Below, one piece after another: positions 23,643 to 33,906 of a DNA stretch of 43,210 bases (position 1 is the first letter of the stretch; each line of letters begins with the position of its first letter). The position numbers were made by a program, and so were the translations under genes. Origin of the DNA: Ruminococcus sp. (lineage in GTDB: Bacteria; Bacillota; Clostridia; Oscillospirales; Ruminococcaceae); the NCBI GenBank assembly GCA_021201755.1, contig JAJQEI010000025.1:1-43210 (forward strand), in the 5' to 3' direction. Below the pieces are notes generated by a model. That model searched no databases and was not told where the DNA came from. It worked only from the letters and a program-made list of their open reading frames with translations.

Positions 23643-26252
23643 ATGAGCGAACGCTATCGACAGCAGCAAGAAGAAATTTTTCGGGAGCTTGAAACAAGTG
23701 CGAGTGGACTGGATTCCCAAACGGTACGGCGGCATATGGAGCAATATGGGAAAAATGCAATTGCGGAGGAAAAAAAGAAATCGACTTTTGTTATTTTTCT
23801 CGAACAATTTAAAGATTTTTTAGTCATTATTCTGATTATTGCTGCTTTAATTTCGGCTTTTACCGGCGATTTCGAAAGCTTTATTGTTATCATTGCAGTT
23901 ATTACAATGAATGCGATTCTGGGTACAATTCAGACGGTAAAAGCAGAAAAATCGCTGTCTAATCTGAAAAAGTTATCTTCTCCAACGGCAAAAGTGCTGC
24001 GAAATGGTCAGACTGTTGTTATTCCAGCGGAAGATTTAACTGTAGGTGATGTGGTACTACTCGAAGCCGGCGATCAGATTCCGGCGGATGGAAGATTGCT
24101 GGAATGTGCTTCTTTGCAAACGAATGAAAGTGCTTTGACGGGTGAAAGTACAAACGTAGAAAAGGAACTTGTTAATATTGCAGAGGAAGTTCCACTGGCG
24201 GAACGAAAAAATATGGTTTATTCTGGTAGTTTTGTTACCTATGGCAGAGGATCTTTTGTGATAACAGAAATCGGTATGCAGACGGAAGTTGGTAAGATTG
24301 CTTCGCTCATTCAAAATGCAGAAGCAAGAAAAACACCATTACAAAAATCGCTTGACCAATTTGGACGGCGGTTATCCATTGGAATTTTGATTATTTGTGG
24401 ATTGGTGTTTCTCCTTAATATGCTTCGGGTTGATGTGATTAATTTTGATTCTATTATGGAATCGTTGATGTTTGCCATTGCGTTGGCGGTTGCAGCAATA
24501 CCGGAAGCACTTAGTTCGATTGTGACGATTGTCTTATCCTTTGGCACACAGAAAATGTCCAGAGAAAATGCGATTATACGAAAACTACAGGCTGTAGAGG
24601 GTTTAGGCTCTGTTTCCGTTATTTGTTCGGATAAAACTGGAACACTGACACAAAATAAAATGACAGTACGAAAAATCGTAACTGATGGTAAAATAATTGC
24701 TGCAAAGGATGTTAAGCCAGAAAATAATGCACAGCATGAACTATTATTAGCATCTGTTTTGTGCAGTGACGCCATTTGTAAAGATGAAACGGAGATTGGC
24801 GATCCAACGGAAACGGCGTTGGTACGTTTTGTGCAGAATCGGGGATTATCCGATGATAAAATAAGACAAACGTATTTACGCATTAGTGAAATCCCTTTTG
24901 ATTCCGAGCGAAAGCTAATGTCTACGCTGCATTCTTATGGTAATACAAAGAGAATGTATACCAAAGGTGCAACGGATGTAATGTTAGAACGAATGAAATG
25001 TTCCGAAACGGAAAAGAAAAGAATTCGACAGCAGGTAGAGGAATTGTCCAAACAAGGTCTGCGTGTGCTGTGTTTTGCTTTTAAGGAATGTCAAGCTGAT
25101 ACGATAACATTAGGTGATGAAAATGAGCTGACTTATCTAGGATTGATTGCAGAGATGGATCCACCAAGAGAAGAATCCAAACAGGCGGTTGTAGAGTGTC
25201 GTAGTGCCGGCATCAAGCCAGTAATGATTACTGGTGATCATATTGTTACTGCATCTGCTATTGCAAAAGAAATCGGTATTTTGGAGCGTCCGGAGGAAGC
25301 TGTAGAGGGTGTTGCTTTAGATGCCTTTACAGATGAAGAATTAGTGGACTATGTGGCAGATAAATCGGTTTATGCACGTGTAACGCCGGAGCATAAAATT
25401 CGCATTGTCAAGGCTTGGCAAAAGCGAGATAAGGTTGTAGCAATGACGGGCGATGGTGTCAATGACGCACCAGCATTGAAACAAGCGGATGTAGGTGTTA
25501 CAATGGGTATCACGGGTACAGAAGTCTCCAAAGATGCAGCAGCTATGGTTTTGGCGGATGATAATTTTGCCACAATTGTGAAAGCTGTCAAGAATGGGCG
25601 AAATATTTATGAGAATATTAAAAAGGCAATCCTGTTTCTTTTGTCAGGCAATTTGGCTGGAATTATCGTAGTATTGTTCAATTCTGCCGTAGGTTTGCCG
25701 GTGCCGTTTGCTGCAATTCACTTATTGTTTATCAATTTATTGACTGACTCTTTACCAGCAATTGCATTGGGATTAGAACCGCATTCTGATTCTGTTATGA
25801 AGAAAAAACCACGTCCGGCAGGGGAATCAATTATGACAAGGGATTTCTTGATTGGTGTGGGATATTCTGGTTTTGTCATTAGTATTGCTGTTATTGGTGC
25901 ATTTCTGATAGGATATTATTATGGCGGAACGCACGATAGTAGTGCAGCTATGACGATGGCATTTGCAACGCTGTGTATGTCACGTTTATTTCATGGTTTT
26001 AACTGTAAATCAGAAAAACCAGTGATATTTACAAAACAGCTTTGGAATAATGCATTCGCAATCTGGGCATTTTTGGCTGGAATGGTGCTAATTAATGCGG
26101 TTCTTTGGATTCCAGGATTACACAGTTTGTTTCAAATTACAGACAACCTTTCTATCGTTTTAGTTTTAGCTATGTATGGCTTTAGTATTGGTTCTATGCT
26201 GGTGATTCAATTGATCAAGGGAATTGCAGCAGCAGTAAAGCACAAAAAGTAA
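23643..26252 (+). CDS. P2A-type cation-transporting ATPase (Mn2+/Ca2+ efflux)
   Basis: 869 residues with the full P-type layout: N-terminal cation ATPase domain, actuator TNESALTGES, phosphorylation motif SDKTGTLT with Asp330, MTGDGVNDAPALKQAD hinge, and about ten membrane helices. The TM4 motif is AAIPEALSS and the TM6 motif is NLLTDSLPAIALGLEP, with the Asn and Asp of the single site found in PMR1-like Ca2+/Mn2+ pumps. The preceding yybP-ykoY riboswitch indicates induction by Mn2+, so manganese export is the best guess, with Ca2+ possible. Start ATG with AAAGGG upstream. Confidence 0.9.
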   Translation: MSERYRQQQEEIFRELETSASGLDSQTVRRHMEQYGKNAIAEEKKKSTFVIFLEQFKDFLVIILIIAALISAFTGDFESFIVIIAVITMNAILGTIQTVKAEKSLSNLKKLSSPTAKVLRNGQTVVIPAEDLTVGDVVLLEAGDQIPADGRLLECASLQTNESALTGESTNVEKELVNIAEEVPLAERKNMVYSGSFVTYGRGSFVITEIGMQTEVGKIASLIQNAEARKTPLQKSLDQFGRRLSIGILIICGLVFLLNMLRVDVINFDSIMESLMFAIALAVAAIPEALSSIVTIVLSFGTQKMSRENAIIRKLQAVEGLGSVSVICSDKTGTLTQNKMTVRKIVTDGKIIAAKDVKPENNAQHELLLASVLCSDAICKDETEIGDPTETALVRFVQNRGLSDDKIRQTYLRISEIPFDSERKLMSTLHSYGNTKRMYTKGATDVMLERMKCSETEKKRIRQQVEELSKQGLRVLCFAFKECQADTITLGDENELTYLGLIAEMDPPREESKQAVVECRSAGIKPVMITGDHIVTASAIAKEIGILERPEEAVEGVALDAFTDEELVDYVADKSVYARVTPEHKIRIVKAWQKRDKVVAMTGDGVNDAPALKQADVGVTMGITGTEVSKDAAAMVLADDNFATIVKAVKNGRNIYENIKKAILFLLSGNLAGIIVVLFNSAVGLPVPFAAIHLLFINLLTDSLPAIALGLEPHSDSVMKKKPRPAGESIMTRDFLIGVGYSGFVISIAVIGAFLIGYYYGGTHDSSAAMTMAFATLCMSRLFHGFNCKSEKPVIFTKQLWNNAFAIWAFLAGMVLINAVLWIPGLHSLFQITDNLSIVLVLAMYGFSIGSMLVIQLIKGIAAAVKHKK

Positions 26253-26289
26253 TAGAAAAAGTAAAGGTATTCGAAAAAAAAAACAAAGG

Positions 26290-26326
26290 CAGTACCATAG
26301 GAACCAAATTGTCATGTGTGGTGCTG
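26290..26326 (+). terminator. Possible terminator after the P-type ATPase
   Basis: CAGTACCA (26290-26297) can pair with TGGTGCTG (26319-26326) with one G-U pair. The following tract (CTGTTGCTTTC) is only moderately T-rich, so the call is weak. Confidence 0.35.
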
Positions 26327-26370
26327 CTGTTGCTTTCTATAAGATTCTATGGAAAAATCTTTGAAACCCG

Positions 26371-26399
26371 TTGACATTAAGTGCAAAATCTGTTATACT
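26371..26399 (+). promoter_or_regulatory. Promoter of alaS
   Basis: TTGACA (26371-26376), 17-nt spacer, TATACT (26394-26399). The start point near 26406 gives a leader of about 140 nt before alaS. Confidence 0.75.
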
Positions 26400-26495
26400 T
26401 AACGTTAGGGAAAATTTTCTTGATGATAATACGATTCATATTAGGATGACACTTCGGATTCTACGTGTTGTCTAAAAAATAAGATGAACTGCAAA

Positions 26496-26520
26496 ATGGC
26501 AGGGAAAATTGTACTGCCAT
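26496..26520 (+). promoter_or_regulatory. Hairpin in the alaS leader
   Basis: ATGGCAG (26496-26502) pairs with CTGCCAT (26514-26520) across an 11-nt loop. It lies 27 nt before the alaS start codon and just ahead of the AAAAGGAG site. I see no T-box sequence in the leader. Confidence 0.5.
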
Positions 26521-26546
26521 GCTATGTGGTAAAAGGAGCTTTAATT

Positions 26547-29192
26547 ATGAAATGGCAAGATGTTAATGAATTACGTGAAAAATATTTGTCCTTTTTTGAA
26601 AGTAAGGGTCATACACGTCTTCCGAGTTTTTCTTTGGTACCACAAGGTGACAAAAGTTTGCTTTTGATTAACTCCGGTATGGCACCGATGAAAAAATTCT
26701 TTTTAGGACAAGCCGCTCCACCAAATACAAGAGTGACAACTTGTCAGAAATGCATTCGTACGCCGGATATCGAACGAGTGGGACAGACGGCACGTCATGG
26801 TACTTATTTTGAAATGTTGGGAAATTTCTCGTTTGGTGATTATTTCAAAATTGAAGCAATTACTTGGGCGTGGGAATTTTTTACCGATGTGTTAGATATG
26901 CCGAAAGAGAAGCTATACGTTTCTGTTTTTGAAAATGATGATGAAGCATATGAAATGTGGACGAAAAAAATTGGCGTATTACCGGATCATATGGTTCGAC
27001 TTAGCAGAGAAGATAATTTTTGGGAGCATGGGACAGGTCCTTGCGGTCCTTGCTCAGAAATCTATTTTGATCGTGGTCCAGAAAAAGGGTGTGGTAAGCC
27101 AGACTGCCATGTTGGCTGTGATTGTGACCGTTATGTGGAGGTCTGGAACCTAGTGTTTAGCCAATACGATAGCGATGGCAACGGTCATTATACCGAAATG
27201 GAACATAAGAATATTGATACAGGTATGGGGCTGGAACGTTTGGCTTGCGTGATACAGGGCGTCAACAATTTATTTGAAGTGGATACGGTGCAGAATATTA
27301 TGCAGCACGTTTGTAAAATCGCAAATGTCAATTATCATGACAATGAAAAAATTGATGTGGCACTTCGAGTTATTACCGACCATATTCGTAGCACCACGTT
27401 TATGATTGGCGATGGTGTAATGCCTTCGAACGCAGGACGTGGTTATGTATTGCGGCGGTTGCTGCGTCGTGCAGCAAGATACGGGAGACTGATTGGCGTA
27501 AATGAGCCATTCTTATACCAAGTGGTAGAGACGGTAATTCAAGAAAATGCATCAGCATATCCGGAATTGCAGGAAAAGCAGACTTATATCCGTCGGATTG
27601 TGGAGGAAGAGGAGAAAGCTTTTGCTAAAACGATAGATAAAGGATTTGATTTATTGTCCGATATTTTGTTAAATTTGAAGCAAGAGAAAAAGACACGGCT
27701 TTCTGGAGAAGATGCATTTAAGTTTAGTGATACATATGGTTTCCCGATTGACTTGACAGAAGAAATTGCAGCGGAACAAAATATCTGTGTGGATCGAGAA
27801 CGTTTTACAGAGTTAGTACGTGAGCAGCGAGAACGAGCAAGAGAAGATTATCGTAATAAAGCTGGTTCTTCGTGGGCAGAAAGTGGTATTGAGATTTCTG
27901 TACCTGTTACAAATTTTATCGGGTATGTCTATGATACAGAAGAGAACGCTAAAATATTGGCGATTTTCCGAGATGGAAAAGCAGTAGATTTTGTCGCAGA
28001 AGGAGATAATGCTATTATCGTTCTGGACAAGACACCATTTTATGCAGAAAGTGGCGGACAGATTGGTGATATAGGATTGATTTTTACGGCAGATTCGTGT
28101 TTTACTGTAGAAACAACCAGTAAGACAGAAAATGGACATTATCTTCATATTGGCTCGATAAAAGAAGGGGCATTGCGTGTTGGAAATGTCGTTACTGCAC
28201 AAATCGATTCTGATAAGCGATCCAATGCGATGCGTAATCACACAGCTGCACACTTGCTGCAAGCAGCACTGCGCAGGGTATTGGGTGATCATGTACATCA
28301 GGCTGGGCAATTGGTTAGTGATACCAGATGTCGCTTTGACTTTTCTCATTTTACGGCAATGACGGCAGATGAAATCAAACAAGTAGAATTACTAGTGAAT
28401 GAAAAAATATTAGCGGCGATTCCAGTTGTAACGCAAGAGCTGCCCATTGAAGAAGCAAAAAAAATGGGTGCAATGGCACTCTTTGGGGAAAAGTATGGCG
28501 ATGTAGTGCGTGTAGTTAGTGTGGGCGATTATTCAGTTGAATTTTGTGGCGGTACGCACGTAGACAATACGGCAAAGTTGGGATTGTTTCGGATTTTATC
28601 AGAAAGTTCTGTTGCTTTCGGTGTACGCCGAATTGAAGCTGTTACCGGCACAGGTGTTTTGGCATTGCTTGCTGAATACGAAGAAATTATGCATGATGCG
28701 GCAAAAGCGTTGAAGCTGAATAATATGCGTGAATTGGCAAAACACTGCGCTGCACTGGTAGCCGAAAATAAGGAAAAAGGACAGCAAATTGATACACTTA
28801 ACCAAAAAATTTCCGATGTAAGAATGGCATCGGTTTTCGATAACGCAAAGGAAGTGGCTGGTGTTAAGGTCGTTTCGGCAATGTTGAATGGTACGACGCC
28901 ACAAGCACTACGTCAAATGGGTGATACGGTAAAAAATATGCCAGATGCTGTTGTTGCAGTTTTGGCTAGTATACACGGTGAAAAGGGCAGTTTGCTTTGC
29001 GCTTGTTCTGAATCCGCACGAAAAAAAGGTGCATATGCAGGAAAGATCGTACAACGAGTGGCAGCCATTACTGGTGGTAAAGGTGGCGGTAAACCGGATA
29101 GTGCAATGGCAGGCGTTGGCAAAACTTATATGGTAGATGAAGCATTGATGGCACTTGAGGCTATTGTGCAAGAATTTTTGAAGGAGGACTAA
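26547..29192 (+). CDS. alaS: Alanine--tRNA ligase
   Basis: 881 residues, the normal length. The N-terminal catalytic core has SFFESKGHTRLPSFSLVP and the motif MEHKNIDTGMGLERL. The editing domain carries the zinc motifs HTAAH near residue 565 and CGGTH near 667. The C-terminal Gly-rich DHHA1 region includes GGKGGGKPDSAMAGV. ATG 26547 is chosen because AAAAGGAG is 8 nt upstream; the frame is open 21 codons further up into the leader hairpin. It charges tRNA-Ala in the cytosol. The HIT gene follows after 4 nt. Confidence 0.97.
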   Translation: MKWQDVNELREKYLSFFESKGHTRLPSFSLVPQGDKSLLLINSGMAPMKKFFLGQAAPPNTRVTTCQKCIRTPDIERVGQTARHGTYFEMLGNFSFGDYFKIEAITWAWEFFTDVLDMPKEKLYVSVFENDDEAYEMWTKKIGVLPDHMVRLSREDNFWEHGTGPCGPCSEIYFDRGPEKGCGKPDCHVGCDCDRYVEVWNLVFSQYDSDGNGHYTEMEHKNIDTGMGLERLACVIQGVNNLFEVDTVQNIMQHVCKIANVNYHDNEKIDVALRVITDHIRSTTFMIGDGVMPSNAGRGYVLRRLLRRAARYGRLIGVNEPFLYQVVETVIQENASAYPELQEKQTYIRRIVEEEEKAFAKTIDKGFDLLSDILLNLKQEKKTRLSGEDAFKFSDTYGFPIDLTEEIAAEQNICVDRERFTELVREQRERAREDYRNKAGSSWAESGIEISVPVTNFIGYVYDTEENAKILAIFRDGKAVDFVAEGDNAIIVLDKTPFYAESGGQIGDIGLIFTADSCFTVETTSKTENGHYLHIGSIKEGALRVGNVVTAQIDSDKRSNAMRNHTAAHLLQAALRRVLGDHVHQAGQLVSDTRCRFDFSHFTAMTADEIKQVELLVNEKILAAIPVVTQELPIEEAKKMGAMALFGEKYGDVVRVVSVGDYSVEFCGGTHVDNTAKLGLFRILSESSVAFGVRRIEAVTGTGVLALLAEYEEIMHDAAKALKLNNMRELAKHCAALVAENKEKGQQIDTLNQKISDVRMASVFDNAKEVAGVKVVSAMLNGTTPQALRQMGDTVKNMPDAVVAVLASIHGEKGSLLCACSESARKKGAYAGKIVQRVAAITGGKGGGKPDSAMAGVGKTYMVDEALMALEAIVQEFLKED

Positions 29193-29196
29193 AACA

Positions 29197-29556
29197 ATGG
29201 AAGATTGTTTGTTTTGTAAAATTATTGCCGATGAGGTGCCTAGCACGAAGGTTTATGAGGATGAATCCGTGTATGTATTTGAAGATATTAATCCGATTGC
29301 ACCGATTCATTATCTGTTAATCCCGAAGCAGCATATTTGTTGCGCAGCAAAAATCACCTCGGAAAATTCTGCGGTTGTCGGACATATTTATGAGGTTGCT
29401 GCGAAGCTTGCGGCAGAAATGGGCATTACAGATGGGTATCGTATTGTTACAAATTGTGGGGAAAATGCAGGACAATCTGTTTTCCATCTTCATTTTCATA
29501 TGCTTGCCGGCGTAAAAATGGGTTGGGGTAAAGAAGCCGTTCAAGCGACAGAATAG
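29197..29556 (+). CDS. HIT-family (HINT-like) nucleotide hydrolase
   Basis: 119 residues with the HINT N-terminal motif CLFCKII and the histidine triad HLHFHML (near residue 99-105) that carries the catalytic His. HINT proteins hydrolyse nucleoside phosphoramidates and aminoacyl-adenylates. Coupling directly behind alaS (4-nt gap) may be functional, since HINT enzymes remove aminoacyl-AMP by-products, but this is an inference. GGAGG precedes the ATG inside the end of alaS. Confidence 0.93.
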   Translation: MEDCLFCKIIADEVPSTKVYEDESVYVFEDINPIAPIHYLLIPKQHICCAAKITSENSAVVGHIYEVAAKLAAEMGITDGYRIVTNCGENAGQSVFHLHFHMLAGVKMGWGKEAVQATE

Positions 29557-29582
29557 AATAAAAGTTCAGGAGTTGGTTCGTT

Positions 29583-30125
29583 TTGACACAGTATTACACG
29601 CTCCAGGTGGCAGGTCTGACAAGACAGTTAAAAATCTGTTCAGTCAGTGATACATTGGATATTGCCGCCTTTGTAATGTTTTCTGATGTAGCACTTACCG
29701 TGGCATGTGCGACGGAATTAAAAAAACGTATTCCGGTGTGCGACTATATTTTAACGGCAGAGTCTAAGGGAATTCCTTTGGCGTATGAGATGGCACGACA
29801 AGTGCAAGTACCTTATATTGTCGCACGAAAATCCGTGAAAGCTTATATGACGAATGTCTTTTCCGTGCAAGTGAAGTCTATCACGACTGCTGCACATCAG
29901 ACGATGTATCTCGACGGTGAAAAAGCCGCATGGCTAAAGGGAAAACGTGTTTTGTTAATAGATGATGTAGTCAGTACTGGCGAATCTATGCAGGCACTGC
30001 AGACCTTAGCAGAGCAAGCTGGTGGCGAAATTGTCGAAAGAGCTGCGGTATTGGCGGAAGGCGAAGCTGCATCTCGAGATGATTTGATATTTTTAGAACC
30101 ATTACCATTGTTTTATAAAGATTAG
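29583..30125 (+). CDS. Phosphoribosyltransferase (APRT-like)
   Basis: 180 residues with a type I phosphoribosyltransferase fold. The PRPP-binding loop is RVLLIDDVVSTGES near residue 123. Upstream are the ESKGIPLAYEMA and PYIVARKSVKAYM segments seen in adenine phosphoribosyltransferase-like proteins. The start is TTG; CAGGAG lies 10 nt upstream and the next Met is too far in. It probably salvages a purine base using PRPP, but the exact base cannot be read. It is the third gene after alaS with short gaps and may share its promoter. Confidence 0.85.
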   Translation: MTQYYTLQVAGLTRQLKICSVSDTLDIAAFVMFSDVALTVACATELKKRIPVCDYILTAESKGIPLAYEMARQVQVPYIVARKSVKAYMTNVFSVQVKSITTAAHQTMYLDGEKAAWLKGKRVLLIDDVVSTGESMQALQTLAEQAGGEIVERAAVLAEGEAASRDDLIFLEPLPLFYKD

Positions 30126-30135
30126 ATGAACTGAT

Positions 30136-32215
30136 ATGAAAAGAATGATGGTATGGGTTGGCTTGCCATGGATGCTGGGTTTGTTTTTAGCGACATATTT
30201 TGGAAATCCATTGGAGAATTCATTGACCTTATGCCTGCTTCCTGTAGCTTGGATGCTGTTGGGAGCAGTCTGTATATTATGTAAAATTAAAGTCAAGCAA
30301 GTATTGTGTATTGGAATTTCTTTTACTGCAGCGTTTTGCAGCGTAATTTGTTATACACTGTTTGCTTATTTTTCGGTGATGCAGCATGATGGTACGGCGG
30401 ATACCTTTTCTGGAAAAGTCACAAGCGTTGTGACATATAATAACGATTGGGCAAGCTATCAAGTGAAAGGAAAATTTTCAGATGGTACGAAAGCCAAAAT
30501 TCTGGTTTTTACTGAAGACGTAGGGGCAGAATATGGTGATGTCTTAGATATTGCCGAATCTTTTTCAGTGCCAGAGAGCAGTTATCTCTGGGATGGTACA
30601 TCTTATTACCGTGCGAAAGGTATATTTTTGGAAACGTCATACGATTCCTTTGTCACCTGTACGCATACGGAAAATGGCAAACTGGTTCGGGTTTTGGAGA
30701 AATATCGAGAACGAATTACTTGACGGATTATAGCCCTTTTTGGAACGGATGCAGGCGGTATGGTAAGTGCGATGTTGTTTGGCAATAAATCCGTGTTGAC
30801 AGAAGAAACGAAAGATAATTTTTCGCACAATGGCATAAGCCATGTGTTGTCAGTTTCTGGATTGCATTTGATTTTATTACTCTCGTTTTGGGGTGGACTT
30901 TGTAAACGACTGCGTGTACCTGATATTTTCGTTTTTTTAGGTTCGATGATTTGGACGGGATTATATGCAATCTTAGTGGGTACATCAGTGACGATTTTTG
31001 CGTGCTGGATTGATGTTTCTTTTAACACAGAGTACTTCGCTATTTCGACGTCGAGCAGATACTATGAATTCACTGTGTATTGCAGGCGTTGTTTTGACGA
31101 TAAGTAATCCGTATTTGATACAGGATGCCTCTTTTTTACTATCTATGTTCGGAACATTTGGTATTGGTGTTGCAGCACCGTGGATGACCAAGCGTATGTG
31201 CCGAAAGGGATCTCTATTTCGGATTTTACGTTCTTTGATTGAAATGACTTGTGTATCTGTCTGCATTTTTCCGGTGACGATTTTATATTTTCAAGAAGTT
31301 TCTGTTATTACGCCAATAGCAAATTTATTGCTCGTTCCAATAGCGTCGGCAATGCTATTGTTGTCATTGTTTATTTTCTTGACTGGAGGCGTTGGATTTG
31401 TGGCAAAACCGATTTGCTTTTTGCTCCATCTCCTCTATGATTTGCTTATGCTCTTATCGAATGGATTACAGCAGCTAGTTCCCATTACGTTTCCGACCGG
31501 TTGAAGTTTGATGCCAGCCTTAACAGCGATTTTAATGCTTTTTGTGCTGTTGATTTATGTATTGCAGTGAAATCAATGTTCTGTCGCAGTTGCAACTGCC
31601 ATATCCCTTGTATTTTTGCTAGTGGGGTAAGCAGTTTATCGAAATAATGAGGAAAATTGCTTTTCGGTGACAGTACTAGGCAAGACAGGTGAAGCAGTCG
31701 TTGTTCTGTGCTATCAAGGGAAAATAGACGTGATTGATTTAACAGGAAATTATAAGAATCCGGAATATATAAAATATTTTCTTACAGATAACGGCGTTCG
31801 AGAAATTTCTACTCTTTGTTTGACGAAACGTTCTACGCAGCTTCGGGTTTGCTACGAAGAGACACTTGCACATATAACAGCAACGGAAGCAGTTGTTTCT
31901 ACAGATTGTCATATGCTGGAGGGAACGACACTCTGTAGTGCAATACCACAAAAATCAGATGAATTTTATTTAAATGATGCGACCTATAGTGCGGCTGTAC
32001 AAGATGAAACGGTGCAACTCACGTATGGTAATTTGCATTTTTGTATTGTTACGAAGATGTCTGATTTGCCAGAAGGAGAATGGGACGCCATTATTTGTCT
32101 GGAACAAGAAACCGATTTAGAGTCTGTTCCGAAATAGGCATATCAAAAAGATGAGACGATACAAATTCGTGTATTGCCAAATGGGACGTGGTCTGTGCGT
32201 TCGCTGACTGTATAG
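30136..32215 (+). pseudogene. comEC: comEC competence DNA channel, multiply disrupted
   Basis: The reading restores to one ComEC/Rec2 protein: N-terminal OB-like DUF4131 domain (30136-30720), membrane competence domain (about 30760-31500, with GISHVLSVSGLHLI and LLVPIASAM), and a C-terminal metallo-beta-lactamase-like part to TAG 32213-32215. Lesions: TGA at 30721, one extra base in a T5 run at 30995-30999, TGA at 31502, TGA at 31568, TAA at 31628 and TAG at 32135. Most stops look like C-to-T changes of CGA, CAA or CAG. The zinc ligands HxHxDH of the C-terminal domain are absent. It lies directly before holA, as in many Firmicutes. The product cannot be functional DNA-uptake machinery. Confidence 0.9.
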
Positions 32216-32236
32216 AAATAGAAGGAGGTGTTTTTT

Positions 32237-33280
32237 ATGTCGACCTGTGAGCCGAAAAATTTGGCTGCACAAATTCGAAAAGGAGAGATAGGAAATCTCT
32301 ATTATATCTATGGTGCGGATAAGGTGCAGGTAAAGCAATTGACGACTGCTCTCATCAGAAGGGCGACAGGCGGTAGTCCGGATAAGGCACTTACAAAATT
32401 TGATGGAGACAAATTGGATGTCAAAGCCTTGATTGATGCAGCAAGTCAATTTTCGATGTTTGCCACGTATAATTGTATTCAGGTGCATGACCTAAATGCA
32501 AATAGTCTGCGGGAGGAGTCATTGAAGCAACTGCTGGCACTGTTCAAGGATATGAGTGAAGCGACAGTGCTGTTATTTGACGTTACTGGTTTCGACCTAA
32601 AAGATGGTAAAAAAACGCCACAGGGGAAAAATAAAAAAATAATTGACTGTATCGCAAAATATGGTGTTGTCTGTGAAGCAGTACAGCGGACACCGACAGA
32701 GCTAGCAAAGGAACTGGCAAAAATCGCAGAAAAAAATGGATGTGAACTTCCACGAAATAGTGGGGAAACATTGGTGCAGCTGTGCATGGGAAACACTTTG
32801 ATTTTGCGTAGCGAACTGGAAAAATTATGTGCTTATGCAAACAAGGGGACAATTACTGTTTCTATGGTGCGTAATTTAACCACACCACAGCTGGAGACAA
32901 CGACGTTCCAGTTGGCAAAAGCAGTGGTGAGTCAACATCCGAAGGCTGCGATGGAGGAGCTGGATAAACTTTATGCTATGCGTACAAACCGAACATTTAT
33001 TGTTCACGCTATTGCGTCATCCTTTCAAGACCTTTATCGTGCTGCAGTGGCGCAGTGTGTTGGAAAACAGCCAAAGGATATGAAAGTGGATTTTGGCTAT
33101 AAATTCGATTTCATGGTACAGAATGCCTTTCGAGATTGTCGTAAATTATCGCCGGAGCGATTGCGTGCTTGTATGAAAGTGCTGCGAAATTTGGAAATCG
33201 CATTGAATTCCACAGGGGCGGAAGAGCGAACCTTGTTGGAGTCGGCAATTGTGAAAATGTTGGTGATAATGGAAGGTTGA
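32237..33280 (+). CDS. holA: DNA polymerase III subunit delta
   Basis: 347 residues. The N-terminal AAA+-like domain (LYYIYGADKVQVKQL, near residue 19) and C-terminal collar (residues about 220-340) match the delta clamp-loader subunit, which opens the beta sliding clamp. ATG 32237 is chosen with GAAGGAGG 8 nt upstream, while a GTG three codons earlier overlaps that site. It keeps an intact frame right after the decayed comEC, showing that the local decay is gene-specific. Confidence 0.93.
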   Translation: MSTCEPKNLAAQIRKGEIGNLYYIYGADKVQVKQLTTALIRRATGGSPDKALTKFDGDKLDVKALIDAASQFSMFATYNCIQVHDLNANSLREESLKQLLALFKDMSEATVLLFDVTGFDLKDGKKTPQGKNKKIIDCIAKYGVVCEAVQRTPTELAKELAKIAEKNGCELPRNSGETLVQLCMGNTLILRSELEKLCAYANKGTITVSMVRNLTTPQLETTTFQLAKAVVSQHPKAAMEELDKLYAMRTNRTFIVHAIASSFQDLYRAAVAQCVGKQPKDMKVDFGYKFDFMVQNAFRDCRKLSPERLRACMKVLRNLEIALNSTGAEERTLLESAIVKMLVIMEG

Positions 33281-33297
33281 ATGAAAGGTGATTTTCA

Positions 33298-33894
33298 ATG
33301 CTTCATATAGAACAGGTGATTATAGTCGAGGGAAAGTATGATAAGATCAAGCTTTCTTCTATCACTGACGCAGTGATTTTGGTGACAAATGGATTTCATA
33401 TTTTCAAAGATGCAGATCAACTGAATTTGATTCGATATTATGCCAAGACCGTTGGAATTATTCTTTTGACAGATTCCGATGCTGCTGGTTTTCAAATTCG
33501 CAATTTCATCAAAGGTGCAGTACATGAAGGAGAAGTATATCACGTTTATATTCCGGATCTATATGGAAAAGAACGACGTAAAATCAAACCTTCTGCTGAG
33601 GGAAAATTAGGCGTAGAGGGAATCGATAAAGCTTCCCTTTTAGCGGCATTTGAAAAAGCTGGTGTGATTGCACAAGAAAGCAATGCTTTTTTGAAAACAG
33701 ATCCAATTACACGGTATGACTTATTTCAATTGGGACTGACCGGCAGCCCTGACAGTAAAGTACGTCGAAAAGTGTTACAAAAAGAACTGCACTTGCCGGA
33801 ATTACTCTCGACGGCTTCTCTGCTAGACGTTTTGAATACGATGATGACTAGAGAAGAATTGTTTCAGAAATTTCGTATTTCCGAGGCAGAATAA
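33298..33894 (+). CDS. rnmV: Toprim/DUF4093 protein, ribonuclease M5-like
   Basis: 198 residues. The Toprim domain has the catalytic Glu in IIVEGKYD (residues 8-15) and the acidic motif LLTDSDAAG (near 56-64). The C-terminal DUF4093 region (RYDLFQLGLTGSPDSKVRRK) is typical of RNase M5, which matures 5S rRNA. Sequence similarity to small primases means the exact substrate is inferred from family. The ATG has AAAGGTG upstream. It is 17 nt after holA. Confidence 0.8.
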   Translation: MLHIEQVIIVEGKYDKIKLSSITDAVILVTNGFHIFKDADQLNLIRYYAKTVGIILLTDSDAAGFQIRNFIKGAVHEGEVYHVYIPDLYGKERRKIKPSAEGKLGVEGIDKASLLAAFEKAGVIAQESNAFLKTDPITRYDLFQLGLTGSPDSKVRRKVLQKELHLPELLSTASLLDVLNTMMTREELFQKFRISEAE

Positions 33895-33906
33895 TAGGAG
33901 GTCACC

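Noticed and set aside
26400..26546. T-box riboswitch in front of alaS
   Set aside because: The conserved T-box sequence and an antiterminator/terminator pair were looked for and not found.
30136..32215. Stop-codon reassignment as an explanation for the interrupted genes
   Set aside because: All three stop codons interrupt genes here, and all three also end intact genes in the window, so recoding does not explain the pattern.
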